A stretch of DNA of 39,551 bases, from contig NZ_LDTF01000043.1 in NCBI RefSeq assembly GCF_001477495.1, positions 1 through 39,551 of the forward strand. The letters are read 5' to 3'. Origin of the DNA: Sphingomonas yabuuchiae (GTDB lineage: Bacteria > Pseudomonadota > Alphaproteobacteria > Sphingomonadales > Sphingomonadaceae). A program made the position numbers and the translations under genes. The notes beneath the pieces were generated by a model. That model had not been told where the DNA came from. It did no database searches and was given only the letters and a program-made list of their open reading frames with translations. This document shows, in pieces, positions 16,696 through 25,596 of the stretch (positions are counted from its first letter, which is position 1; every line of letters begins with the position of its first letter).

Positions 16696-18222
16696 ATGGC
16701 GGGTGATCCCATGGCCGATCGGCCTGTTCGCGTGGTGGTGGTCGGCGGAGGCACAGCCGGGTGGATGACGGCGGCTGGCCTGGTCGGGCTGTTATCCAAA
16801 GCTTGCACCGTCCATCTGGTCGAGTCCGAAGAGATCGGCATCGTCGGCGTCGGCGAGGCGACCCTGCCGCATTTGCGTCTCTATCTGGAGCGATTGGGTA
16901 TCGACGAGGCCGAGTTCATGGCCGCAACCGATGCGACCTTCAAACTGGGTATCGAGTTCCGCGACTTCGGCCGCATCGGCGACCGCTATATCCACCCCTT
17001 CGGAACCTATGGTCGCCCGCTGGGCGGCGTGGGCTTCCATCATTATTGGCTGCGACGCCGGGCGGAGGGTGCGGATGTGCCGCCCATCGGCGCTTATTCG
17101 GCCGGAGTCGTGGCGGCCGAGACCTGTCGGTTCGAGCGGCCGGGAACGGATCCGGACGATCCCACCACAAGTTTCGGTTATGCTTATCAATTCGACGCGA
17201 CCCGCTTCGCACCATTTCTCCGCGCCTGGGCCGAGAAGCGCGGCGCGCGCCGCACCGAGGGTCGTGTGGTTTCGATCGAGCGCAACGGCGGCGACGGCAC
17301 GGTCGGCGCGGTGACGCTGTCCGATGGCGCTCGCATCGAGGGCGACCTGTTCATAGACTGCTCGGGTTTTCGCAGCCTGTTACTCGGCCAGGAACTGGCG
17401 GAGGCATGGGAGGACTGGTCGCACTGGCTACCCTGCGACCGCGCGGTGGCCGTGCCGAGCGTCCGCCCCGACGCCCCGACCGAACCTTTCACCCGCGCCA
17501 GTGCGACCAAGGCGGGCTGGCGCTGGCGTATCCCGCTGCGCCACCGCGTCGGCAATGGCCATGTCTATGCCAGCGCCTTTTGCGGCGACGATCAGGCGAC
17601 CGAGGCGTTGCTGGCCGGGCTGGACGGCGCTCCCCTCGCCGACCCGCGTTTCCTGCGCTTTCGGGCCGGTCGGCGGCGACGCAGCTTCGTCGGCAATGTC
17701 GTGGCGATCGGGCTGGCCTCGGGGTTTCTCGAACCGCTCGAGTCGACCAGCATCTATCTGGTGCAGGCGGCAATCACCGCACTGGTCGAGCATTTCCCAG
17801 ATGCGCGGGTCGAGGCGGTCGACCGAGACGGCTTTAACGCCGCGATCGATGCCGAATATGACCGTATTCGAGACTTTCTGATCCTCCACTACCACGCCAC
17901 GACCCGCGCCGATTCGCCATTCTGGAATCACGTCCGCACGATGACGGTGCCCGATAGCCTGGCCGAGAAGATGGCGCTGTGGCGCGCGACGGCACAGGTG
18001 GCGCATTATCGCCACGGCCTGTTCCTCGAGCCGAGCTGGATCGCGGTCTATCTGGGACAGGGTATCGTGCCGCACGGCTGGGACCCGCGCGCCGATCGGC
18101 CCGATGCCGCCGGGCTCGACCGCGCACTGACGGGACTGTCGCGCGCGATCGCCGACCGGGTCGGGCAGATGCCGCCGCACGACCGCGCACTTGGGCTGTC
18201 GGGTGCGGGAGCGGCCGCGTGA
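16696..18222 (+). CDS. Tryptophan-halogenase-family flavoprotein 1
   Basis: A 508-residue FAD-dependent protein of the tryptophan halogenase family. I chose the ATG at 16696 because GGAGAGG lies 5 bases upstream; a GTG at 16654 is possible but poorly supported. The family signatures are intact: FAD-binding GGGTAGW (17-23), the catalytic Lys83 in DATFKLGIEF, WRWRIP (275-280, the WxWxIP motif that blocks monooxygenase chemistry), and Glu346 in the LEPLEST segment. Family members use FADH2, O2 and halide to form hypohalous acid that halogenates aromatic substrates such as indoles. No signal peptide is seen, so it is cytoplasmic, and a reductase partner must come from elsewhere. It is the first of three coupled paralogues and overlaps the next by 4 bases. 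Its real substrate is unknown. Confidence 0.9.
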   Translation: MAGDPMADRPVRVVVVGGGTAGWMTAAGLVGLLSKACTVHLVESEEIGIVGVGEATLPHLRLYLERLGIDEAEFMAATDATFKLGIEFRDFGRIGDRYIHPFGTYGRPLGGVGFHHYWLRRRAEGADVPPIGAYSAGVVAAETCRFERPGTDPDDPTTSFGYAYQFDATRFAPFLRAWAEKRGARRTEGRVVSIERNGGDGTVGAVTLSDGARIEGDLFIDCSGFRSLLLGQELAEAWEDWSHWLPCDRAVAVPSVRPDAPTEPFTRASATKAGWRWRIPLRHRVGNGHVYASAFCGDDQATEALLAGLDGAPLADPRFLRFRAGRRRRSFVGNVVAIGLASGFLEPLESTSIYLVQAAITALVEHFPDARVEAVDRDGFNAAIDAEYDRIRDFLILHYHATTRADSPFWNHVRTMTVPDSLAEKMALWRATAQVAHYRHGLFLEPSWIAVYLGQGIVPHGWDPRADRPDAAGLDRALTGLSRAIADRVGQMPPHDRALGLSGAGAAA

Positions 18223-19523
18223 ACAGCCGTAGGTTTCCCGGCGCTATCGCAGTGGTCGGTGGCGGTCCGGTCGCACTAGCCGCGGCGGTCGGTTTCGCCA
18301 AAGCGCTGCCCGAGGCATCGATCGAATGGGTGCCCGCGATGGTCTCGGACGCAGCCCTGGCGGATCGCTGGCCGCTGGTCCTGCCCTCGGCCCAGGCGAT
18401 GCTGGCCCGGCTGGATTGCCCACCCGAATTGCTTCTCCGCCACGGTGTGGCGACCCCGCGCCTTGCCACCCGGTTTCTGGGCTGGGGACCGGGTAGCTCA
18501 CCCTGGATGGTCGGTGACGAACCGGCGCCCGGTCCACCTGGGGTTGCGCTGCATCAGCTATGGCTGAGGGCCGAAACGGAACGGCCCTATCATGCGCTGA
18601 ACCCTGTTTGTGTCGCGGGCGAAGCCGGGCAGCTTGCCGGGAATATGCAACCGGCGCTCCACTGCAAGGCACGCGCGCTGAGTCAGGGGTTGGCGTCGCT
18701 CGCCCGGCAGAGCCGCGTCATCATGGGGCAATCCCCCCTGACCGGGGTTGCGCGTGGTCGGGATGGCGTCGAGGCACTGCAATTGGCCGACGGCCGCGAG
18801 TTGGCGGTGGACTTCGTGATCGACGCGACCGGGCCCGATCGACTGGTCGCCACCTCGGACGGCTTCAACGGGTGGGACGATGCACTGCCCTGCCGCTTCC
18901 TTTGGATCGAACCCGATGCGGCAGCGCCATCGCTGGTCGACACATATCAGGCCGTCGAGGGTGGCTGGACCGCGCGCTGGCCCGGCGCGAAGGCGACCGC
19001 GCTTGTGCAGGGCGGCGGTATTCCGATCGCAACCGGCCGCCTCGACGCGCCATTGCGCGGCAATGTCCTGGCTCTCGGGGAAGCGGCCGTGCAGCCGGGT
19101 CCTCTGGGCCTGACTGGTTTCACATTGGCATTGGCGGGACTTTCGCTGGCACTGGACCTGTTGCCGGTCGGTGGCGACACCGCGCTGCTGGCGGCCGAGT
19201 ATAATCGCCGCGTCGGTCAGCGTGCCGACCGGATGCGCGACTTCCTCGCTGCGCACCAGATCGGCCTGGCCTCCGGGGCTGACGCGGTAATACCGCCTTC
19301 GCTTGCGACGACGCTGGCGCAGTTCACGCGGCGCGGCACCCTGACCCCGGTCGACGAGGACTCCGTCGAGCGTGACGCCTGGATTGCTGTGCTGATCGGC
19401 CAGGGACTCCGGCCTCAGCGGCCGGACCCGATCGCGCTCGGCCTATCGCGGGACGACGCCCGGCGCCTAGTTGCCAATTATAATGGACAGGCGCGCGCCG
19501 CCGCCGGAAAGCGCGGGGCATGA
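18219..19523 (+). CDS. Degenerate tryptophan-halogenase-family paralogue (predicted non-halogenating)
   Basis: A 434-residue flavoprotein-like protein starting at the GTG that overlaps the previous stop (GTGA). It aligns by eye along its length with the two flanking halogenases, but every catalytic signature is changed. GGGTAGW is replaced by GGGPVALA (14-21). The catalytic Lys position is occupied by Arg81 (VATPRLATRFLGW). The WxWxIP motif is replaced by GGWTARWPG, and LEPLEST by QPGPLGLT (~292-299). The dinucleotide-binding start and the GNVLALGEAA strand remain, so FAD binding may persist. The frame is clean, with overlapping start and stop, so it does not look like a pseudogene. It could be a partner subunit, a flavin carrier, or an enzyme with new chemistry such as oxidation or cyclisation. 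Confidence 0.8.
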   Translation: MNSRRFPGAIAVVGGGPVALAAAVGFAKALPEASIEWVPAMVSDAALADRWPLVLPSAQAMLARLDCPPELLLRHGVATPRLATRFLGWGPGSSPWMVGDEPAPGPPGVALHQLWLRAETERPYHALNPVCVAGEAGQLAGNMQPALHCKARALSQGLASLARQSRVIMGQSPLTGVARGRDGVEALQLADGRELAVDFVIDATGPDRLVATSDGFNGWDDALPCRFLWIEPDAAAPSLVDTYQAVEGGWTARWPGAKATALVQGGGIPIATGRLDAPLRGNVLALGEAAVQPGPLGLTGFTLALAGLSLALDLLPVGGDTALLAAEYNRRVGQRADRMRDFLAAHQIGLASGADAVIPPSLATTLAQFTRRGTLTPVDEDSVERDAWIAVLIGQGLRPQRPDPIALGLSRDDARRLVANYNGQARAAAGKRGA

Positions 19524-21025
19524 CCCATCCTCCCATCGATCACGTCGTCATCGTTGGCGGAGGCACGGCCGGCTGGATGATGGCGGCCGCCGCCGGACGC
19601 TATCTCGACAATGGCACGCGGCGCATCACGCTGATCGAATCCGATGCGATCGGCACCGTCGGCGTGGGCGAGGCGACGATCCCGTCGATCCTCAATTTCA
19701 ACGCGCTGCTCGGCATCGACGAGGCGGAATTCCTTCGCGCCACACAGGGCAGCTTCAAGCTGGGCATCGAGTTCGTCGGCTGGCATCGCCCCGACAGCCG
19801 CTATGTCCACCCCTTCGGTCATTACGGCCGCGACATTCAGGGGCTGAACTTTCATCAGCTCTGGCTGAAGATGCGCGAGCAGGCGGGAGTCGGCCCGATC
19901 GGCGATTATTCCGCCTCCACCGTCGCGATGGAGCGGGCCGCGTTCGGGATGCCGCAAAGCGATCCCCGATCGCCCTTGTCGGGCTTGGCCTATGCCTATC
20001 ATTTCGACGCCGGTCTCTATGCCGCCTTCCTGCGCCGCCAGGCCGAGACCGATGGCGTCACGCGTGTCGAGGGGCGGATCGTCGCGGTCGATCGCGCCCC
20101 GAATGGCGATGTCGCGGCGGTACGACTGGACGATGGCCAGCGGATCGCGGGTGACCTATTCGTCGACTGTTCGGGTTTTCGCAGCCTGCTGCTGGGCGAG
20201 ACGCTGGGCGTCGGGTTCGAGGACTGGTCGCATTGGCTCCCTTGCGACCGCGCGATCGCGGTACCCACCGAGCGGACCGAGCCGCTGCTCCCCTATACCC
20301 GCGCAACCGCGCATCAGGCGGGGTGGCAATGGCGTATCCCGCTCCAACATCGCACCGGCAACGGCGTCGTCTATGCGAGCCGGTTCATGGACGACGACGA
20401 CGCGGAGCGGTTGCTCCTGTCGCGGCTCGACGCCGAACCCACCGCCGCCCCCCGACGCCTGTCCTTCACCGCCGGATGCCGCACGCGGCTGTGGGAGCGC
20501 AATGTCGTGGCGCTGGGGTTGGCGGGCGGGTTCCTGGAACCGTTGGAGTCGACCAGCATCCATCTGATCCAGCAGGGCATCTCCAAGCTGTTCGCCCTAT
20601 TCCCCGACAAGCGCATGGTGTCGGTCGAACGCGATGAATATAACCGGCAGATGGGCGACAATTACCGCTCGATCCGGGATTTCATCATCCTCCACTATCA
20701 CGCGACGGCGCGCGACGACTCCCCCTTCTGGGATCATGTCCGAACGATGCCGCTCCCCGACACGCTGGCCCGCAAGATCGCGCTGTTCCGTGAGAAGGGA
20801 CGGATCTTCCGCTACGAGGACGAATTGTTCGCGACGCCGAGCTGGGTCGCGGTACTGCTGGGACAGGGCGTCATGCCCGAAGGCTATGACCCGGTGATCG
20901 ACGCGTTGGACGAGGAACGCGTCCTGACCGCGCTTCGCCAGATGCGCCAGGCCACGGCCACCGCCGTCGCGACCCTGCCGCCACATTCGGTCGCCTTGGC
21001 GCAGTTGATCGGCCGATCGCCCTAG
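19520..21025 (+). CDS. Tryptophan-halogenase-family flavoprotein 3
   Basis: A 501-residue paralogue of the protein encoded at 16696, beginning at an ATG that overlaps the preceding stop (ATGA). All signatures are present: GGGTAGW (13-19), catalytic Lys80 in GSFKLGIEF, WQWRIP (269-274) and FLEPLEST. The C-terminal region (FIILHYHATARDDSPFW) matches family members found next to TonB receptors in Xanthomonas, Caulobacter and sphingomonads; some of these are reported to brominate indole in vitro. No signal peptide is present. Its stop codon shares the palindrome CTAG with the stop of the convergent cupin-like gene. Having two intact copies plus one altered copy in one operon suggests division of labour or a hetero-oligomer. 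The natural substrate is unknown. Confidence 0.9.
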   Translation: MTHPPIDHVVIVGGGTAGWMMAAAAGRYLDNGTRRITLIESDAIGTVGVGEATIPSILNFNALLGIDEAEFLRATQGSFKLGIEFVGWHRPDSRYVHPFGHYGRDIQGLNFHQLWLKMREQAGVGPIGDYSASTVAMERAAFGMPQSDPRSPLSGLAYAYHFDAGLYAAFLRRQAETDGVTRVEGRIVAVDRAPNGDVAAVRLDDGQRIAGDLFVDCSGFRSLLLGETLGVGFEDWSHWLPCDRAIAVPTERTEPLLPYTRATAHQAGWQWRIPLQHRTGNGVVYASRFMDDDDAERLLLSRLDAEPTAAPRRLSFTAGCRTRLWERNVVALGLAGGFLEPLESTSIHLIQQGISKLFALFPDKRMVSVERDEYNRQMGDNYRSIRDFIILHYHATARDDSPFWDHVRTMPLPDTLARKIALFREKGRIFRYEDELFATPSWVAVLLGQGVMPEGYDPVIDALDEERVLTALRQMRQATATAVATLPPHSVALAQLIGRSP

Positions 21026-22074
21026 GCGGAGCCGAGCATCCGGCGAAGAAACCCGCGTATCCGCTCGTCGCGCTCCGGACTTGGCGGCCCCAGGATGCCG
21101 CGCGCCGATGGGGGCAGATGGTCCGCCACGCATGCCGCCTCTTCGCCGAAGACATAGAGGTCGAACCATTCGCGAAGCGCCGCCCGCTCCGCTGCCGGAC
21201 GGTCACGTACCGCGAGAATTGCATGGACCAACGCGGAAAACGGTGCGTCGGGCGTGCCGCGCGTCCACCAGTAATTCACCAGCAGGTTGAGTGCCCCCTC
21301 CGCCCGGATCTCATGCCACCACATGGCGGGGATATAGATCGCATCGCCCGGTTCCAGCAGGACCATCTGCGCCGACGCCTGCGCCGATGCGAAACGCGGG
21401 AAGCGGGCGAGGTCGGGCTGCTCCAGATCGACCATGCTGGTCGGCTGCCCCGCCATCGTCATGTCGAGCGGACCGACATAGAGGTTGGCGGCCTGTTCGG
21501 GCGGAAACAGGACGACCCGGCGACGCCCGGCAGCGACCACCGCGACATTGCTCGCCATGTCGTAATGGGCCGAGACCCGGCTGCCATTGCCGATCCACAA
21601 CCGGGCCTGCGCATCGCCGACCGGCAGCGGGAGTGGGTGATCGCGGGTCCAGCCCGGGAAATGATCGGCAGCGGTGCTCGCACCCGCATAAAGCGCGGCG
21701 GGCTTCTCCTGACCCTGCGCATCGACCAACGCCTCGAGCAGCAGCGGCAGCGGAATCTGCGCGCGTTCGAAGTTGAAGCCGGAGAAATCGGCCCGGTAGA
21801 AGAAACGCCCCCCGATCGAAGGGTCACCTGCCATCAGCCCGAGCGGCCGGCCACCATCATAGCGCCGCAGATAGTCGGCCAGCGGGACCACGCCCCGGCG
21901 CCCGACGGCGACGACAGGCCAGTGCTCGACCAACCCGCGCATGACCACCGGTCGCGCCGCCTCGACAAGGACCAGGAAGTCCTCGAGCGTGGTCGGCGCG
22001 GCCACCTCCGTCACCGGATCGGCTCGTCCTATCCAGTCGTCAGCGATCGTTGCCCCAGCGTCTTGCGTCATCAC
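21022..22074 (-). CDS. Cupin-like (cupin_8/JmjC-type) protein, Pass1-like
   Basis: A 350-residue protein of the cupin_8/JmjC-like oxygenase superfamily. N-terminal VVMRGLVEHWPVV is the usual opening of these folds. HYD in SAHYDMASN and the later His in PAMWWHEI supply the HxD...H iron-binding triad of Fe(II)/2-oxoglutarate hydroxylases. Proteins of this type, sometimes labelled Pass1-related, recur with TonB receptors and tryptophan halogenases in Caulobacter and sphingomonads. Two adjacent ATG codons (22074 and 22071) could start it. The stop overlaps the convergent halogenase stop. A hydroxylase acting on a protein or on the product of the flavoproteins is possible, but no substrate is known. 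The gene is transcribed divergently from the esterase operon at 22202. Confidence 0.82.
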   Translation of the reverse strand: MMTQDAGATIADDWIGRADPVTEVAAPTTLEDFLVLVEAARPVVMRGLVEHWPVVAVGRRGVVPLADYLRRYDGGRPLGLMAGDPSIGGRFFYRADFSGFNFERAQIPLPLLLEALVDAQGQEKPAALYAGASTAADHFPGWTRDHPLPLPVGDAQARLWIGNGSRVSAHYDMASNVAVVAAGRRRVVLFPPEQAANLYVGPLDMTMAGQPTSMVDLEQPDLARFPRFASAQASAQMVLLEPGDAIYIPAMWWHEIRAEGALNLLVNYWWTRGTPDAPFSALVHAILAVRDRPAAERAALREWFDLYVFGEEAACVADHLPPSARGILGPPSPERDERIRGFLRRMLGSA

Positions 22075-22105
22075 AAACCCACCGTGTCAGCGAATACATA
22101 AAAAA

Positions 22106-22117
22106 GAAAATGTTTTC
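22106..22117. promoter_or_regulatory. Short inverted repeat in the cupin/esterase divergent region
   Basis: GAAAA and TTTTC flank a TG centre, inside an AT-rich run (22098-22116) between two divergent genes. The arms share AAGAAAA with the repeat at 10939-10963. A common operator of the glycan regulon is possible, but the element is short. Confidence 0.35.
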
Positions 22118-22201
22118 CGTTGCATCGCGCCGAGCCGCGATTAGCAATCTCCGCGAGGGGCAAAGAATGGGTTTTGACCGCCCTGATTTCGAGGAGAGTC
22201 G

Positions 22202-23320
22202 ATGCCCCGCCCACCAGCCCCCATTCTATCCATGATCGCGAGCCTGTCGCTGGCCAGCCTGCCCGCCCATGCGGAACAGACGGACGTGATCCGACCACTG
22301 GCCCGGACGGCCCCCACCGGGACGCCGTTACCGCTGCACGTCGGCGGTCGGGTCGTCGCGCGGGACGGCTATCGACGGCAATGGCCGGGCACCTACTGGG
22401 AGGCCGCCTTCCGGGGTCCCGCCGTCGATCTGGCGGTCGGCCCCGGCGCCGTGTCGCTGCGCATCTGTGTCGATGGCGGGGCTCCCGTATCGCTGGTCCG
22501 GCCAACGCCCGGCCTCTACCGCATCGCCGCCAAGGGCTCGGGAGCCCATCGGATCCGCGTCGATGTGGCCAACGAGAGCCAAGCCGAGCCGACCGTGCTG
22601 CGCGGCCTTTTCGCGCCCGAGGGTGTAACGCCCCTCCCCGCTCCCGCCGCCCGCCCGCGCCAGATCGAATTTATCGGGGACTCGCACACAGTCGGCTATG
22701 GCAACACCTCGCCTGTTCGCCAGTGCAGCCAGGACGCGATCTGGCGGACGACCGACACGACACAGGGCGTAGCGGGGGTGACGGCGGCAGAATACGATGC
22801 CGATTATCAGGTCAATGCCATCTCCGGGCGGGGAATCGTCCGCAATTACGGCGGGTTTGCCGCCCCGACCCTGCCCGAGGCTTATCCCTTCGCGCTGTTC
22901 GATGATCGCACGCCCGCCGCGACGCCAGACTGGCATCCGCAGGTCGTGGTCATTGCGCTCGGCACCAACGACTTTTCGACCCCGCTCAAGCCCGGTGAGC
23001 GCTGGGCCGATCGCGACGCTCTCCATGCCGACTATGAGCATGATTACGCCGCTTTCGTCGGACGGCTGCGAAAGGCCTATCCCAAGGCCTTTTTCGTCCT
23101 TTGGGCGACCGATCTCGCGGATGGCGAGATCGCGCGCGAGGTCAGCAAGGTAACCGAGACGCTGCGGGCGGGCGGCGACCGGCGGGTGGCCTTCGTCCCC
23201 GTCAACGGCCTGTCCTTTACCGGATGCGACGCGCACCCCAGCGTCGCCGACGACCAGCGGATCGCCCTGGCGATCGAACGCACCATCGATGCGCAGCCCG
23301 ACATCTGGGCCGCCCGCTGA
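22202..23320 (+). CDS. CE2-like acetyl esterase (SGNH fold)
   Basis: A 372-residue secreted protein with a signal peptide ending near LPAHAEQ. An N-terminal beta-sandwich (about 35-145, with GRVVARDGYRRQWPGTYWEA) precedes an SGNH domain, the two-domain plan of carbohydrate esterase family 2. Catalytic signatures are Ser161 in FIGDSHTVGYG, ALGTNDFS, and the Asp343/His345 pair in CDAHPS. CE2 enzymes remove acetyl groups from xylan or glucomannan, often with preference for the 6-OH of gluco- and manno-residues. It heads a tightly coupled operon with a polysaccharide deacetylase and a carboxylesterase; its stop shares a base with the next start (TGATG). The ribosome site is GAGGAGA just before the ATG. 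Confidence 0.88.
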   Translation: MPRPPAPILSMIASLSLASLPAHAEQTDVIRPLARTAPTGTPLPLHVGGRVVARDGYRRQWPGTYWEAAFRGPAVDLAVGPGAVSLRICVDGGAPVSLVRPTPGLYRIAAKGSGAHRIRVDVANESQAEPTVLRGLFAPEGVTPLPAPAARPRQIEFIGDSHTVGYGNTSPVRQCSQDAIWRTTDTTQGVAGVTAAEYDADYQVNAISGRGIVRNYGGFAAPTLPEAYPFALFDDRTPAATPDWHPQVVVIALGTNDFSTPLKPGERWADRDALHADYEHDYAAFVGRLRKAYPKAFFVLWATDLADGEIAREVSKVTETLRAGGDRRVAFVPVNGLSFTGCDAHPSVADDQRIALAIERTIDAQPDIWAAR

Positions 23321-24126
23321 TGCGCTCGCTCCGCCCGATCCTAGCCACTCTGTTCGTAGCCAGCGTGTTCGCCATGCCGGGCGAAGCGGCGACCCGCTGG
23401 CCCGGTGGCGCCAAGGCCGCCGTCGTGCTGACCTATGACGACGCCCTGCCCTCTCAGCTTGATCATGCGGTCCCCGCGCTCGACGCTGCCGGACTCAAGG
23501 GTACCTTCTTCCTCGCCAATGTTCGCGCGCAGGACGTGGCGCGTTGGCGGGCGGTCGCGCGGGATGAGCATGAACTGGGCAATCATACGATCTTCCATCC
23601 CTGCCGTGCCGCCGCCTTTCCCGCCGACCCGCGCTACACGACCGAGGCCTATACCCCGGCAAGTATGTTGAAGGAGATCGCACAGCAGAATGTCCTGCTG
23701 ACCGCGCTGGACGGCAAGACGCGCCACGGCTTCGCCACGCCGTGTGGCGAGACGAAGGTCGGTGGTGTCGACTATCTCGAACCACTGCGTCAGGCGGGTC
23801 TGGTAACCTATGCCCGCGGGGTCAGCGCATCGCCGGCCGAGCTGTCCGCCGATGTCGGCGCGATCGACCCCATGCACGTCCCCGCTCGCGGCTTCGGCGA
23901 GGGCGACGACGCCACCAGGATGATCGCCTTTGTCGAGGAGGCCGAGGCGGGCGGCGGCATGGCGGTGCTGCTGTTCCACGGCGTCGGCGGCGATCATCTG
24001 GCCGTGACCGATGCGCAGCACCGCGCCTTCATCGCCTGGCTGAAAGTCCATCGTCGCGAGCTGTGGGTCACCACGCTGCAACAGGCATTGGACTGGGCCA
24101 AGGGGCAGGCGAAGGCGGTCAAGTGA
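23320..24126 (+). CDS. Polysaccharide deacetylase (CE4/NodB-like)
   Basis: A 268-residue secreted protein with a short signal peptide (to about PGEAAT). The NodB motifs are visible: motif 1 TYDDA with Asp40 (base) and Asp41 (metal), motif 2 NHTIFH with metal ligands His89 and His93, motif 3 around FATPCGET, and a C-terminal LLFHGVGGDH carrying the catalytic His. The Arg usual in motif 3 appears to be replaced. The enzyme would be a metal-dependent N- or O-deacetylase acting on carbohydrate. It overlaps its neighbours on both sides (ATG on the previous stop, stop on the next GTG). It is therefore translated together with the CE2-like and type-B esterases, consistent with full deacetylation of one substrate. 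Confidence 0.86.
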   Translation: MRSLRPILATLFVASVFAMPGEAATRWPGGAKAAVVLTYDDALPSQLDHAVPALDAAGLKGTFFLANVRAQDVARWRAVARDEHELGNHTIFHPCRAAAFPADPRYTTEAYTPASMLKEIAQQNVLLTALDGKTRHGFATPCGETKVGGVDYLEPLRQAGLVTYARGVSASPAELSADVGAIDPMHVPARGFGEGDDATRMIAFVEEAEAGGGMAVLLFHGVGGDHLAVTDAQHRAFIAWLKVHRRELWVTTLQQALDWAKGQAKAVK

Positions 24127-25592
24127 GCATCTTGGTCGCCGCCCTGCTGCTGAGCGCCTCGACGCCGCAAGCCCCCCGCCCGGCACCGATCGTCACTGTT
24201 GCCGAGGGCGCACTTCGCGGAACCCAGGAGCCGGACGGCCGGATGCTGTTCCGCGGCATCCCCTTTGCCGCGCCGCCGACCGGGCCACGGCGCTGGCGTC
24301 CACCCGCGCCTGCGACGCCGTGGCGGGGCATCCGCGATGCCGGGACCTCCGCCCCTTCCTGCCCGCAGCTCGACGAGGGGTGGAACCGCACCAATGCGGC
24401 GGGCGCGAGCGAGGACTGCCTATATCTGGAGGTGGGGACGCCAAATCTGTCCCCGGCCCGCCCGCTACCGGTGATGGTGTGGATCCACGGAGGCAGCAAC
24501 CGTTCGGGCGGGGCGCAGGGCACGATCACCTCCTCGCTCGTCAGCCGAGGCATCGTGCTGGTTTCGATCCAGTACAGGCTCGGTCCGCTCGGCTTCATGG
24601 CACATCCCGCACTGACCGCCGAATCGCCTGCCCGTGCCTCGGGCAATTACGGGCTGATGGATCAGCAGGCGGCGTTGCGCTGGGTCAGGCGCAACATCGA
24701 ACGCTTCGGCGGCGACCCGGCCAATGTCACGATCTTCGGCGGCTCGGCGGGTGGGCAGGATGTCGGGCTGCAACAGCTTTCACCCGGCGCGAGGGGACTG
24801 TTCGACAAGGCGATCGAGCAAAGCGGCACCGCCGGGTTCGGCTGGGCCCCACGCGATCTGCGGCAAAGCGAGGCGATCGGTGAGGAGATCGCGCGAGGCG
24901 CAGGCCTTTCGCGCGTCTCTGCCGCTACGCTTCGGACCATCGCGGTCGATCGGCTGCTGCAAGCCGCGCGCGGCATCGCGACGCCCGCCGGGCTTCCCGA
25001 TGCGGGGACGGTATGGCTCCAGACGACGGTCGACGGGCAGGTCATCACCGCGCCGCCGATCCAGACGCTGGCGCGCGGCGATGGGCAGCGCGTGCCGCTG
25101 ATCATCGGATCCAACACGCGGGAAATCGACTTCTTTCACGATCCGGGGGACGCGCGACGGGGGCTGGCCGAAGCGTTGGGCCGCCATGCTCCGTCCGGCA
25201 AAGACTTCGCCACCGCCGGAGAAAGGCTGGCGCTGGCGACCGATCTGGTCTTCACCTGCCCTGCGACGCTGGTCGCCGATCTACGGCGGCGGGCGGGCGT
25301 TCCGGTCTGGCGCTACGACTTCGGTTATGCCCCGCCGGGCGGCGCAGCGGCCACCCACGGTTCGGAGCTTCGCTACGTCTTCAGTCGACCAGGCGAGAAT
25401 GGCGTGCCGCCCGACGCCCCGGCGCTACAGGCCTATTGGGTCCGGTTCGCGCAGACGGGCGATCCCAATGGGGTCGGGCTTCCCGCCTGGCCGCAATGGG
25501 ACGGAAAGCTGGCAGGCCTTGCCTTCGGCGAAACCGGAACGACAGCGACGATCCGCACACCGTCGATATGTGCCAGTGCCCGCTTTCCTTGA
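24123..25592 (+). CDS. Type-B carboxylesterase
   Basis: A 489-residue alpha/beta hydrolase of the carboxylesterase/cholinesterase family, starting at a GTG that overlaps the preceding stop (GTGA). The signal peptide is short (VAALLLSASTPQA). Landmarks are FRGIPFAAPPTG, SEDCLYLEV, the oxyanion-hole strand WIHGGSN, the nucleophile elbow FGGSAGG with Ser208, and the probable catalytic His412 in THGSELRYVF. The acidic member is likely in GSNTREIDFF. Members hydrolyse a wide range of esters, and in hemicellulose loci they are often acetyl or feruloyl esterases. The decayed GH5 gene follows after 4 bases, so the operon once continued. The longer open frame to the left is antisense noise. Confidence 0.88.
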   Translation: MSILVAALLLSASTPQAPRPAPIVTVAEGALRGTQEPDGRMLFRGIPFAAPPTGPRRWRPPAPATPWRGIRDAGTSAPSCPQLDEGWNRTNAAGASEDCLYLEVGTPNLSPARPLPVMVWIHGGSNRSGGAQGTITSSLVSRGIVLVSIQYRLGPLGFMAHPALTAESPARASGNYGLMDQQAALRWVRRNIERFGGDPANVTIFGGSAGGQDVGLQQLSPGARGLFDKAIEQSGTAGFGWAPRDLRQSEAIGEEIARGAGLSRVSAATLRTIAVDRLLQAARGIATPAGLPDAGTVWLQTTVDGQVITAPPIQTLARGDGQRVPLIIGSNTREIDFFHDPGDARRGLAEALGRHAPSGKDFATAGERLALATDLVFTCPATLVADLRRRAGVPVWRYDFGYAPPGGAAATHGSELRYVFSRPGENGVPPDAPALQAYWVRFAQTGDPNGVGLPAWPQWDGKLAGLAFGETGTTATIRTPSICASARFP

Positions 25593-25596
25593 GGCG

